Assembly: GCF_021028955.1 (NCBI RefSeq)
Contig: NZ_JAIWPE010000096.1
Span: 124,001 to 188,000 of the forward strand
Source of the DNA: Salipaludibacillus sp. CUR1
GTDB lineage: Bacteria > Bacillota > Bacilli > Bacillales > Salisediminibacteriaceae
DNA: 64,000 bases
Direction of reading: 5' to 3'
Position 1 is the first letter of the stretch. The number at the start of each line of letters is the position of its first letter. The notes beneath the pieces were generated by a model. The model did not search any database, had not been told where the DNA came from, and saw only the letters and a program-made list of their open reading frames with translations. Positions 1 to 7,214 of this stretch are shown here, piece after piece. The translations under genes and the position numbers were made by a program.

Positions 1-861
1 ATCACGGAATTTCTTCATTACCAAATCTCTCTGGGACTGAGTCAGGTCTCCATGGAGTCCATCAGCCATGTACCCGCGTGCCTGGAGTGCTTCTGTAAGT
101 TCTGCCACTCCTTTTTTGGTCCGGCAAAAAATAATTCCGAGTTCAATCGTTTCACTGTCAATGACCCGGCATAAAGAATCAAGTTTGTTCTTTTCGAGTA
201 CTTTATAGTAAACCTGGTTGATAGAAGGGGCTGTGACTTCCCCTTTGCTGATCGTCACCTGTTTAGGCTGCTTCATATACTTATTTGACAGCTTCCGTAT
301 TGGAGGCGGCATGGTTGCAGAGAACAGTAAAGTCTGTCGCTCACGGTTGACCTGATGAAGAATCTTTTCTATGTCTTCAATAAAGCCCATATCGAGCATT
401 TCATCTGCTTCATCCAGAATAAGTGTATGGACGTTTTGAAGCTTAAGAGTGCGGCGGTTCAAATGGTCAAGAATTCTTCCAGGCGTTCCGACTACAATAT
501 CGACCCCGCGCTTAAGTGACTTAATTTGCTGTCCTATGGATTGTCCGCCGTAAACAGGCAATGTTTTCACATTTTTAAACCTCGAAAGTTTTTGCAGTTC
601 TCCGGCTACTTGAATAGCCAGCTCTCTCGTCGGAGTTAAGATAAGCGATTGAACATGTGAATCTTCTGTGATGTGCTCCAGCAAAGGAATACCGAAAGCG
701 GCTGTTTTTCCTGTTCCTGTCTGTGCCTGCCCGATCACATCATGCCTTTGTAAAATTTCAGGAATGACTTTTTCCTGAATGGGAGAGGGCGCTTCAAACC
801 CCATTTCTGTAATCGCCCGTTTTAATTGATCAGATATTTGAAAATCTTCAAATTTCATCAT
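1..861 (-). CDS. DEAD-box ATP-dependent RNA helicase (CshA-like), 3' end beyond window
   Basis: ATP-dependent RNA unwinding enzyme. The first 287 residues are visible and the C-terminus lies off the left edge. In order I read the Q motif (Gln29), motif I AQTGTGKT (46-53), motif Ia PTRELA (77-82), motif II DEAD (150-153) and motif III SAT (181-183). A second RecA-like domain follows, beginning FCRTKKG with a YMADGLHGDL stretch as in the CshA/DeaD group. The start is ambiguous. ATG at 861 (or 858) has AAGGTGG about 9 nt upstream. ATG at 870 would overlap the cinA stop by 8 nt with AAGGA upstream. Either way it is coupled to cinA. In B. subtilis recA follows cinA, so this gene appears to lie between them or to replace that neighbour. 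Which cold-shock or ribosome-related helicase it corresponds to cannot be decided from the partial sequence. Confidence 0.93.
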   Translation of the reverse strand, partial: MMKFEDFQISDQLKRAITEMGFEAPSPIQEKVIPEILQRHDVIGQAQTGTGKTAAFGIPLLEHITEDSHVQSLILTPTRELAIQVAGELQKLSRFKNVKTLPVYGGQSIGQQIKSLKRGVDIVVGTPGRILDHLNRRTLKLQNVHTLILDEADEMLDMGFIEDIEKILHQVNRERQTLLFSATMPPPIRKLSNKYMKQPKQVTISKGEVTAPSINQVYYKVLEKNKLDSLCRVIDSETIELGIIFCRTKKGVAELTEALQARGYMADGLHGDLTQSQRDLVMKKFRD

Positions 862-862
862 T

Positions 863-2113
863 CTATTCATCCACCTTTTCCTTGCTTAAATTGCGTAATA
901 AATAGTACATTCCATATTTGACTGCTCGCTCACGAATATTTTCACGGCTTCCTGCCAATTGAATTTTATATGCTCTACTCCATTTCCCCGTCGCCAGACC
1001 GATAAACACCGTTCCCGGTTCATGGCCCTCCAGAGGGTCAGGTCCTGCAACGCCGGTAAAGCTTATACCTAATTCACTGTTCAATTTATTTCGTACATTC
1101 CCGGCAAGCTGCTCAGCACAAATCGCACTCACAGCCCCGTGCTGTTCGAGAACTTCACTTGACAGCCCAAGTTCTGCTTCCTTTACTGCATTACTATAAC
1201 ATATAATGGCTCCCCTAAAAACAGCGGATGAGCCAGGAAGGTCTGTGAGCGCAGAGGAAAACTGGCCGCCGGTCAGACTCTCAGCTGCTGCCACCGTTAA
1301 CTTCCGTTTTCTAAGTTGATCGAGCAGAAGCCGGGCCAGATTACTTTCACCTTCCCCGTAATAAAAATCCTCTGTCCGTTCCAGAATCCTGGCTTTTAAT
1401 TCCTCAAGCTTGTTTTCATTTTCACTAATATCCGACCCTTTAACTGTTAAACGGAGAGTCACTTCCCCTCCGGAAGCCAGGGGAGCGATTGTAGGATTAG
1501 TCTGCTTTTCGATCAAATCATCCACTTTTTCTGCCAGCTGGGATTCCCCAATATCGAAAAAGCGGAGTACTTTAGACTGGATTTGCTCTTTAATTTTAAT
1601 TTCATTAAGTAAATATGGCTGGGTATAATTTTCAAACATAGGAATGAGTTCGTTTGGGGGGCCCGGAAGTAAAATAATTTTTCTTTTATTCTTCTCAAGA
1701 ACCATGCCGCAAGCTAATCCATGGTCATTCGGCAATATAGTGGAGTCTTTAAGGACGAGTGCCTGTTTTCGGTTGTTTGCCGTCATTACCCGCTGCCTTC
1801 TGGCAAAAAATGCTTGAATGCGTTCTTCTGTTTCAGCATCATAAACAAGCCCAGTACCAGTGACCTTAGCAATCACTTCTTTTGTAAGGTCATCTTTTGT
1901 CGGTCCAAGCCCTCCTGTAAAAATTAATAAATCAGACCGTTTAATCCCTGCTTCCACGACATTAAACAAGCGGTCAGGGTTATCGCCTACAACGATATGG
2001 TGGTACACGTTAATCCCCATTTTAGACAGCTCTTTAGATAAATATGTCGCATTGGAGTTCTGGATCTGGCCCAGCAGCAGCTCAGACCCAACAGCAATAA
2101 TTTCAGCATTCAT
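863..2113 (-). CDS. cinA: CinA: competence/damage-inducible protein, nucleotide-processing
   Basis: Encodes 416 residues, the usual length for Bacillus CinA. The N-terminal MoCF-biosynthesis-like domain (about 1-170) begins AEIIAVGSELLLGQ and contains FTGGLGPTKDD. The C-terminal CinA domain (about 250-410) carries the AAAESLTGG motif of NMN deamidase/PncC-type proteins. The family is linked to pyridine nucleotide recycling and, in some species, to competence through co-transcription with recA. ATG at 2113 has GGAAGGGTG 7 nt upstream. It lies 23 nt downstream of pgsA and its stop (TAG, 863-865) overlaps the alternative helicase start. The pgsA-cinA order is the conserved Bacillus one. Confidence 0.95.
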   Translation of the reverse strand: MNAEIIAVGSELLLGQIQNSNATYLSKELSKMGINVYHHIVVGDNPDRLFNVVEAGIKRSDLLIFTGGLGPTKDDLTKEVIAKVTGTGLVYDAETEERIQAFFARRQRVMTANNRKQALVLKDSTILPNDHGLACGMVLEKNKRKIILLPGPPNELIPMFENYTQPYLLNEIKIKEQIQSKVLRFFDIGESQLAEKVDDLIEKQTNPTIAPLASGGEVTLRLTVKGSDISENENKLEELKARILERTEDFYYGEGESNLARLLLDQLRKRKLTVAAAESLTGGQFSSALTDLPGSSAVFRGAIICYSNAVKEAELGLSSEVLEQHGAVSAICAEQLAGNVRNKLNSELGISFTGVAGPDPLEGHEPGTVFIGLATGKWSRAYKIQLAGSRENIRERAVKYGMYYLLRNLSKEKVDE

Positions 2114-2136
2114 GTTTTTTCACCCTTCCAGAACAG

Positions 2137-2715
2137 TTACATTGATTTGTTCAGGACGTGTTTATTTTTTATGAAATAATCTACCCCGGAAAAAATCGTT
2201 AAAATAACTGCCACATAAATCATAATAGTTGCAAAAGGAATTGAAAGAAGCTCGAAAAAGATATTGTGCAGCAAAATGGCTGAAGCAGCTACTATTTGGC
2301 TGACAGTTTTCCATTTACCCCAGATGCTTGCTGCAATCACTTCTCCATCTCCGGATGCCACAAGCCGCAGCCCTGTCACGGCAAATTCCCTGCTTAAAAT
2401 GACCACAGCTGCCCAGGCAGGAAACATATCAAGCCCTGTAAGAGAAACGAAAGCCGCTGTAATTAACAGTTTATCCGCTAATGGATCCAGAAATTTCCCC
2501 ATATTGGTAACAAGTTTATGTTTTCTTGCATAGTAGCCGTCAAGCCAGTCTGTCGCAGCAGCAACAATAAAGATAACAGCTGCTGCCAAATGGTGGACAG
2601 GTATATCAGCACCCAGGATGCTCCACTGTCCCCAGTTAAAAGGGATTAAAAGAAAAATCATAAATAATGGGATTAAAATTATACGGGAGATGGTGATTTG
2701 GTTTGGAATATTCAC
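2137..2715 (-). CDS. pgsA: CDP-diacylglycerol--glycerol-3-phosphate 3-phosphatidyltransferase
   Basis: Makes phosphatidylglycerophosphate from CDP-diacylglycerol and glycerol 3-phosphate at the membrane, the first committed step to phosphatidylglycerol and cardiolipin. The 192-residue polytopic protein carries the CDP-alcohol phosphotransferase signature D-x2-DG-x2-AR-x8-G-x3-D-x3-D (DWLDGYYAR...GKFLDPLAD). The start is GTG at 2715, since AGGAGG is spaced 6 nt before it and the protein then begins MNIPNQITISRI as in homologues. It sits between rodZ and cinA. A weak promoter-like -10 (GATAAAAT) lies in the gap upstream, so it may be separately transcribed. Its substrate is made by cdsA at 41915-42706. 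Confidence 0.96.
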   Translation of the reverse strand: MNIPNQITISRIILIPLFMIFLLIPFNWGQWSILGADIPVHHLAAAVIFIVAAATDWLDGYYARKHKLVTNMGKFLDPLADKLLITAAFVSLTGLDMFPAWAAVVILSREFAVTGLRLVASGDGEVIAASIWGKWKTVSQIVAASAILLHNIFFELLSIPFATIMIYVAVILTIFSGVDYFIKNKHVLNKSM

Positions 2716-2850
2716 GATGATCCTCCTGTCTTATTCAGGTTTTCATTCCATATGTAAGAAACCTACTCAATTTTATCAAAAAGAAACGCACATTGCTAAT
2801 ACTAGCAGCAACAATCTTAATTTAATAACACTTATCAATGAAGACAACCA

Positions 2851-2886
2851 TTAAAGAACGGCAGCCCTGTAAATTCAGAGCTGCCG
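2851..2886 (-). terminator. Probable terminator after rodZ
   Basis: On the minus strand CGGCAGC pairs with GCTGCCG (2880-2886 with 2859-2865) around a 14-nt loop and is followed by TTCTTTAA. The stem is good but the U-run is interrupted. It lies immediately downstream of the rodZ stop. Confidence 0.55.
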
Positions 2887-2896
2887 GTTTGCGGCC

Positions 2897-3802
2897 TTAT
2901 GATTCTTCATGCTGGATAATGACATACTGGCGGTGGTCATTACTTTCATACTCTAATAACTCTCCGTTCACGTAAATCTCTGCCGTCCGCGAGTTTCCCA
3001 TATTAAACGTAATTTCGGATTCACCCGTCACATCTACTGAAAACTCATCCCCATCTGTATGGGACTGCTGATGCAGTTCTTCTCCATCAGAATCAGTAAT
3101 CATAAGCCAGCTGTCACCTGAAAATTCCATGGAGATTTCAAAATCATCCGTCCCGCTCAGGGAATACGTATATGTATTACCTGAGCTTTCCTGGAAAGTC
3201 AGCGATTGTTCGTCTTCTTCATTTGCTTCTTGCTCATTTGCCTCTTCTTCATTGCCTTCGTTAGGCTCATCGTTATTATCCTCACCGTCAGTGTTATCCA
3301 GGTCAGCTTCATTATTGCCGTTGTTTTCATTATTCACATCATTATCTGTAATTTCTATTTGCGGGGAGCCTTGCTGGTCTTCTCTCGGAACGCCGGCTGA
3401 ATTGTCAGTATCCCCCTGTCTGAATAGCCAGATTGCCAAACCAATTGCAATAATAAACAACACAGCAACAAGAGTTGGAAGGAGCGAACCGGCCTTTGAT
3501 TTATTAGCCACCGCTTTTGTTTTGGACCGGTTCACCCGGGGCGGAAGTTCTACAGGCTCTCTTTTCGGTTGCGGAAGTTCATCTCTGTGTTCTTCGAAGA
3601 TCATGTCAGGATTAAGCCCTACAGCTTCAGAATAGCTTTTTACGAACGCCCGGCCGTAAAATTCCCCCGGCAGTCTGGAAAAATCCCCTTCTTCAATTGC
3701 TGTTAAGTAACGTTTCTGTATTTTAGTCAATTTCTGCAGTTCGTCAAGGGAATAACCCTTTTCTTCTCTTGCTGTTTTTAATCTAGTTCCCAATTCAGAC
3801 AA
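2897..3802 (-). CDS. rodZ: RodZ-type cell-shape protein (YmfM), HTH-TM-DUF4115
   Basis: Membrane protein coupling MreB to cell-wall elongation. It has a RodZ/HTH_25 helix-turn-helix domain at the N-terminus (about 1-68, with KIQKRYLTAIEEGDF and FYGRAFVKSYSEAVGL), a Lys/Pro-rich stretch, one membrane helix (about 106-127), an extracytoplasmic linker (about 135-200) made almost wholly of Asn, Asp, Glu and Gly, and a C-terminal beta-rich DUF4115 domain. The likely start is TTG at 3802, giving MSELGTRLK as in homologues with GGTAGGTG 6 nt upstream. The longer GTG at 3811 has no spaced Shine-Dalgarno. 301 residues. It follows ymfK by 16 nt, as in B. subtilis. Confidence 0.9.
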   Translation of the reverse strand: MSELGTRLKTAREEKGYSLDELQKLTKIQKRYLTAIEEGDFSRLPGEFYGRAFVKSYSEAVGLNPDMIFEEHRDELPQPKREPVELPPRVNRSKTKAVANKSKAGSLLPTLVAVLFIIAIGLAIWLFRQGDTDNSAGVPREDQQGSPQIEITDNDVNNENNGNNEADLDNTDGEDNNDEPNEGNEEEANEQEANEEDEQSLTFQESSGNTYTYSLSGTDDFEISMEFSGDSWLMITDSDGEELHQQSHTDGDEFSVDVTGESEITFNMGNSRTAEIYVNGELLEYESNDHRQYVIIQHEES

Positions 3803-3818
3803 TCTTAACACCTACCAA

Positions 3819-4592
3819 CTAACTGATATCAAATGATGAGAAGCCGGATTCTACAGCGTCATATGTAATTTCTTCACCCTCATCACTTCGGAGTTCTATA
3901 ATATAATCAAAGTCATCCAATGTATATTCTGTTTCTCTTACAAAAATGTCAGGGTGTTCCACTACTTTTGTAGCCGGAAGCCTCATCATCTCTGATACAA
4001 GCATTTGATGACGCTCAGATGCTCTCATCGTCGATACAATTCCGTCAATAATGTAAATGTGGTCTTCAGACATTTCATCGTCTGCCAGCTGACTCCTGAT
4101 GGTCTGCCGGAGCAGAGTAGAAGATAAAAAGGACCAGCGCTTGTTTGCACATACACTTGCCGCAACGACAGATTCTGTTTTGCCGACACGGGGCATGCCC
4201 CTGATGCCTACAAGCCTGTGGCCGTCTTTCATAAATAATTCAGCCATAAAATCAACTAATACACCTAACTCGTCACGGACAAACCGGAAGGTCTTCTTCT
4301 CGTCCTCGTCCCTTTCGATGTATCTTCCGTGCCTGATCGCCAGCCGGTCCCGTAATTTTGGTTCTCTGATTTTCCTGAGAGTGATTACATCCATCGTTTC
4401 CATTATATAACGGAGACGCATAATCGCTTCATCACTTGCACTTTTAATTAACATTCCGCGGCGCCTGTGCTCAACACCGTTTATAGTAACAATATTTATT
4501 CTCAGCATTCCCAGCAGGGATGCAATTTCTCCTAATAGGCCAGGTCTGTTTTCATGGATTTGGTATTCCATGTACCATTCTTTCTGCTCCAT
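3819..4592 (-). CDS. ymfK: YmfK, DUF3388 protein with ACT-like domain and P-loop
   Basis: Conserved Bacillaceae protein of unknown function, 257 residues. The N-terminal part (about 8-50, ENRPGLLGEIASLLGML) looks like an ACT ligand-binding fold. A Walker A-like sequence GMPRVGKTE is at 132-140, followed by an ATPase-like region with hydrophobic strands ending in acidic residues (HIYIIDGI). The start is ATG at 4592 (MEQKEWYMEY), with GGGAGGAG 7 nt upstream. The longer frame to 4655 has no ribosome binding site and does not match the family N-terminus. It lies between ymfJ and rodZ as in B. subtilis, so a role near the cell envelope or stress response is only contextual. Confidence 0.85.
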   Translation of the reverse strand: MEQKEWYMEYQIHENRPGLLGEIASLLGMLRINIVTINGVEHRRRGMLIKSASDEAIMRLRYIMETMDVITLRKIREPKLRDRLAIRHGRYIERDEDEKKTFRFVRDELGVLVDFMAELFMKDGHRLVGIRGMPRVGKTESVVAASVCANKRWSFLSSTLLRQTIRSQLADDEMSEDHIYIIDGIVSTMRASERHQMLVSEMMRLPATKVVEHPDIFVRETEYTLDDFDYIIELRSDEGEEITYDAVESGFSSFDIS

Positions 4593-4762
4593 TGGACAAC
4601 TCCTCCCTCTCGGTTCGAATCCGTTTGCCCACTTATATGTTTCTGTTAACATCATAATTGATTTTTTTGTTCATTAAAAGACATTTGTTACAAAATAGAA
4701 GAAAACCCTACGTTTTTTGATGTTTTCAGTTCTTTCTGATCATAAAGCCAGTCAATATGTAT

Positions 4763-4789
4763 AAAAAACTGTATCACATTGGATACAGT
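4763..4789 (-). terminator. Hairpin with U-run, second terminator after ymfJ or ymfK leader element
   Basis: Perfect 8-bp inverted repeat ACTGTATC / GATACAGT (4768-4775 and 4782-4789) with a 6-nt loop, followed on the minus strand by TTTTTT. It lies 36 nt beyond the first hairpin, so the two form a tandem. It could alternatively act in the ymfK leader. Confidence 0.6.
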
Positions 4790-4824
4790 CGGTCTTCCTG
4801 GCTCTTCGTTTTCAGCGCCAAGAT

Positions 4825-4855
4825 AAAAAGCATCGTCTGAGCGACGATACTTTTT
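4825..4855 (-). terminator. Rho-independent terminator after ymfJ
   Basis: Minus-strand stem GTATCGTC / GACGATGC with a 5-nt loop is followed by TTTTTATC, immediately downstream of the ymfJ stop. Confidence 0.75.
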
Positions 4856-4859
4856 TAAA

Positions 4860-5108
4860 TTATTTGCTTTGGACTAGTTTAACCATCATGTTTGCAATGG
4901 CGTGCTGTTCTTCTTCTGAAGCGACATGCCATAAGTCAGCCAGCACTTGCTCCTGTTCGTTTTTCGGTTTAACTTCATCTGCTAAATATTCGCCTACCTG
5001 ATAAGCCACTTCAGAGATCGTTTGCTGATCCATTCCGTCTGATTGACCTTGCTCTAATCTTTGACTCAAAAACTCTTTCCACTGCTGCCAATTGTCCAGT
5101 ACTGACAT
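4860..5108 (-). CDS. ymfJ: YmfJ, small DUF3243 protein
   Basis: A soluble 82-residue protein, acidic with several Gln, matching the YmfJ/DUF3243 family by length and by its opening SVLDNWQQWKEFLSQRL. Its function is unknown. ATG at 5108 has GGAGG 8 nt upstream. It follows ymfI after about 70 bp and is closed by a clear terminator, so it is probably the last gene of the ymfF-ymfH-ymfI-ymfJ transcript. No catalytic motif, membrane helix or metal site is visible. Confidence 0.88.
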   Translation of the reverse strand: MSVLDNWQQWKEFLSQRLEQGQSDGMDQQTISEVAYQVGEYLADEVKPKNEQEQVLADLWHVASEEEQHAIANMMVKLVQSK

Positions 5109-5179
5109 TTGTCATTCCTCCTTGTAATAACTTTCATCACTAGCATTTCACAAGCAAGGAATATTATTCACCGGTTTTT

Positions 5180-5917
5180 TCAGCAATGCCACGCACCGTT
5201 CACGGAAAGAATTTGCCCGTTAATATAAGACGCTTCATCTGAAGCCAGAAAAGCAGCAGCACTGGCCACTTCCTCCGGCAGCCCTAACCGTCCTGCCGGA
5301 ATTTCCTGTTTCAGTCCATGCAGATCCTCTTCTGTATAACAGGCCAGCATCCCGGTTTCTATAGCGCCCGGCGCCACCCCGTTAACCTGTATTCCACTTG
5401 GGGCCACTTCCTTTGCAAGAGCTTTTACAAAAGAATTCTGGCCGCCCTTTATCATGGAATAAGTCACTTCACAGGCAGCTCCTGTCAGCCCCCATATAGA
5501 AGTAATCATTATTATTTTACCTTTCTTTTTTGAAATCATTGAAGGCAAAACTAATTTTGTCAGTAAAGAAGGCGCTGTAAGACCGGCAGAGATCCGGGAT
5601 GTCAAATTATCCATCGTTTCGTCCTGGAACAGCCGTGTATCAGCGGTGCCTGAATTATGGATAAGGACGTCCGGTGACGAGTTAAGACTTAAAAGCTTAG
5701 CTTCTGTTTCCGGAAGATCAGTAAAATCAGCCTGAAAGAGGACAGCCTGAAGACCGTATTTTTCTTCAATTTCACTCTTCAGACGATCTGCAGCCTGTTT
5801 ATTCCGGCAGTAATGCAAAATGACATTATATCCGGCAGAAGCCATTTTCAGACTGATGGCTCTGCCGATTCCACCGCTTGCTCCCGTAATAAAAGCTTCA
5901 GGAGCCGGTTTATTCAC
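5180..5917 (-). CDS. ymfI: YmfI, SDR-family oxidoreductase (EF-P modification)
   Basis: Short-chain dehydrogenase/reductase of 245 residues. It has the Rossmann motif TGASGGIG (11-18), catalytic Ser140 and the Tyr153-x3-Lys157 pair (YSMIK), with a C-terminal APGAIETGM segment. In B. subtilis YmfI performs the reduction that completes the 5-aminopentanol modification of elongation factor P; equivalence here is by orthology and position. The start is GTG at 5917, preceded by AAGGAG at good spacing, and the codon sits in GTGAATAA, overlapping the ymfH stop by 8 nt. The longer frame begins with TTG at 5974 inside ymfH and would add residues absent from the SDR fold. Confidence 0.9.
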   Translation of the reverse strand: MNKPAPEAFITGASGGIGRAISLKMASAGYNVILHYCRNKQAADRLKSEIEEKYGLQAVLFQADFTDLPETEAKLLSLNSSPDVLIHNSGTADTRLFQDETMDNLTSRISAGLTAPSLLTKLVLPSMISKKKGKIIMITSIWGLTGAACEVTYSMIKGGQNSFVKALAKEVAPSGIQVNGVAPGAIETGMLACYTEEDLHGLKQEIPAGRLGLPEEVASAAAFLASDEASYINGQILSVNGAWHC

Positions 5918-7214
5918 TAGTCCGCTCTCCTTCGGGGATAATAAGGCACTGGGATAACTGAGAGTCGACGGCAAAATGGTTTTCCATTGTCTCAGTCAGT
6001 TCTTCAGCAGTCAGCGACTCCAGCACCGGGATGACCTCAAATAAATCCATGTCATTAAACAGGTAACGGGTAAACTGGTTGGCAATAAATTCAGGAGAAT
6101 TCATAGCTTTCAGGAAGTAGCCAATTTTCTTTTTGCGAATTCGGTCAACCGCTTTCTGATCCAGCTCTTGGTTAGTAAACTTAATAATCATTTCCCGGAC
6201 TCTTTCAGCTAAAGCTTCAGGATTGCTTGAATCTCCGCCTATTACGGAAAAACCAAAGCCGTATTCAGCCGTATAGTCAAAACTGAACGAATCATCAATT
6301 AACCCCTCTTCGTAAAGAGTCTGGTAATTTTCTGAACTTTGGCCAAACATCATTTCAAGCACCAGCTGCAGAGACAATTCATGACGAAGAAGGTCTTCTC
6401 CTTGTTTATCAGGCTCCTTCTCTTTTATGCCGACGAGACATTTGCCTGTATTAACCGCCATAGGGATAACTTTTTTCTTTTCAGCAACCTCTGCAGGCTC
6501 TTCAGGGGTGATCCTGTTAATGTCTTCAGGCGCTGCGAATTTTTTACTCTCCTGATTCTGGCGGACCTGTTTAATTAATTTTTCAGGTTCTACATTTCCG
6601 ACTATAAATAAGACCATATTACTTGGATGGTAAAATGTATGGTAACACGTATATAAAAGGTCTTTAGTCGTCTTGTTTATTGATTCCACTGTGCCTGCAA
6701 TATCAATTGCCACCGGATGTTTTTTAAACATGCTTTTTAACAGGCCGAAGAAATTCTGCCAGTCAGGATTATCTTCGTACATCTTTATTTCCTGCTCAAT
6801 AATACCTTTCTCTTTATCCACTGAATCTTTAGTAAAATACGGTTTTTGTACAAAGTCTACGAGTGTTTCAAGGTTTTTTTCAATCTCCGACGTACTTGAG
6901 AATAAATAAGCCGTCCTTGTGAAGCTCGTAAAAGCGTTAGCAGAAGCGCCTTGTTTACTGAATTGCTGAAATACATCGCCTTCTTCATCTTCAAACAGTT
7001 TATGCTCTAAAAAATGAGCGATCCCGTCAGGCACTCTTACCGGCTCCTGTTCTCCGATAGGAGTAAAGTAATTATCAATAGACCCGTATTTCGTTGTAAA
7101 CGTAGCGAAAGTTTTATTAAAGCCCTTCTTCGGAAGCACGTATACTTGAAGACCGTTAGACAGCGTCTCCAAATACAAAGTTTCCTGAATTTGCTCAAAC
7201 GTCGTTTTATTCAT
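5910..7214 (-). CDS. ymfH: YmfH, M16-family zinc peptidase homologue
   Basis: Pitrilysin-type protein of 434 residues. The inverted zinc-binding motif HFLEH is at 67-71, with an ENPDW/EKGIIEQEIKMYEDNPDW region downstream that carries the usual further Glu ligand. It is expected to pair with YmfF, which lacks the motif, as catalytic and non-catalytic halves. Genetic work in B. subtilis links ymfF and ymfH, with ymfI, to EF-P modification or neighbouring functions, though the exact reaction is unsettled. ATG at 7214 has AAGGGAGG 9 nt upstream and its first 8 nt (ATGAATAA) contain the ymfF stop, indicating translational coupling on both sides. Confidence 0.92.
   Translation of the reverse strand: MNKTTFEQIQETLYLETLSNGLQVYVLPKKGFNKTFATFTTKYGSIDNYFTPIGEQEPVRVPDGIAHFLEHKLFEDEEGDVFQQFSKQGASANAFTSFTRTAYLFSSTSEIEKNLETLVDFVQKPYFTKDSVDKEKGIIEQEIKMYEDNPDWQNFFGLLKSMFKKHPVAIDIAGTVESINKTTKDLLYTCYHTFYHPSNMVLFIVGNVEPEKLIKQVRQNQESKKFAAPEDINRITPEEPAEVAEKKKVIPMAVNTGKCLVGIKEKEPDKQGEDLLRHELSLQLVLEMMFGQSSENYQTLYEEGLIDDSFSFDYTAEYGFGFSVIGGDSSNPEALAERVREMIIKFTNQELDQKAVDRIRKKKIGYFLKAMNSPEFIANQFTRYLFNDMDLFEVIPVLESLTAEELTETMENHFAVDSQLSQCLIIPEGERTSE

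Noticed and set aside
2618-2854. Plus-strand frame crossing the rodZ-pgsA gap
   Set aside because: It starts inside pgsA antisense, has no Shine-Dalgarno and resembles no family; the gap is better explained by a terminator and promoter.
3129-3635. Plus-strand 168-codon open frame, Ser/Leu-rich
   Set aside because: It is the antisense shadow of the repetitive acidic rodZ linker; there is no ribosome binding site and the composition is explained by the opposite strand.
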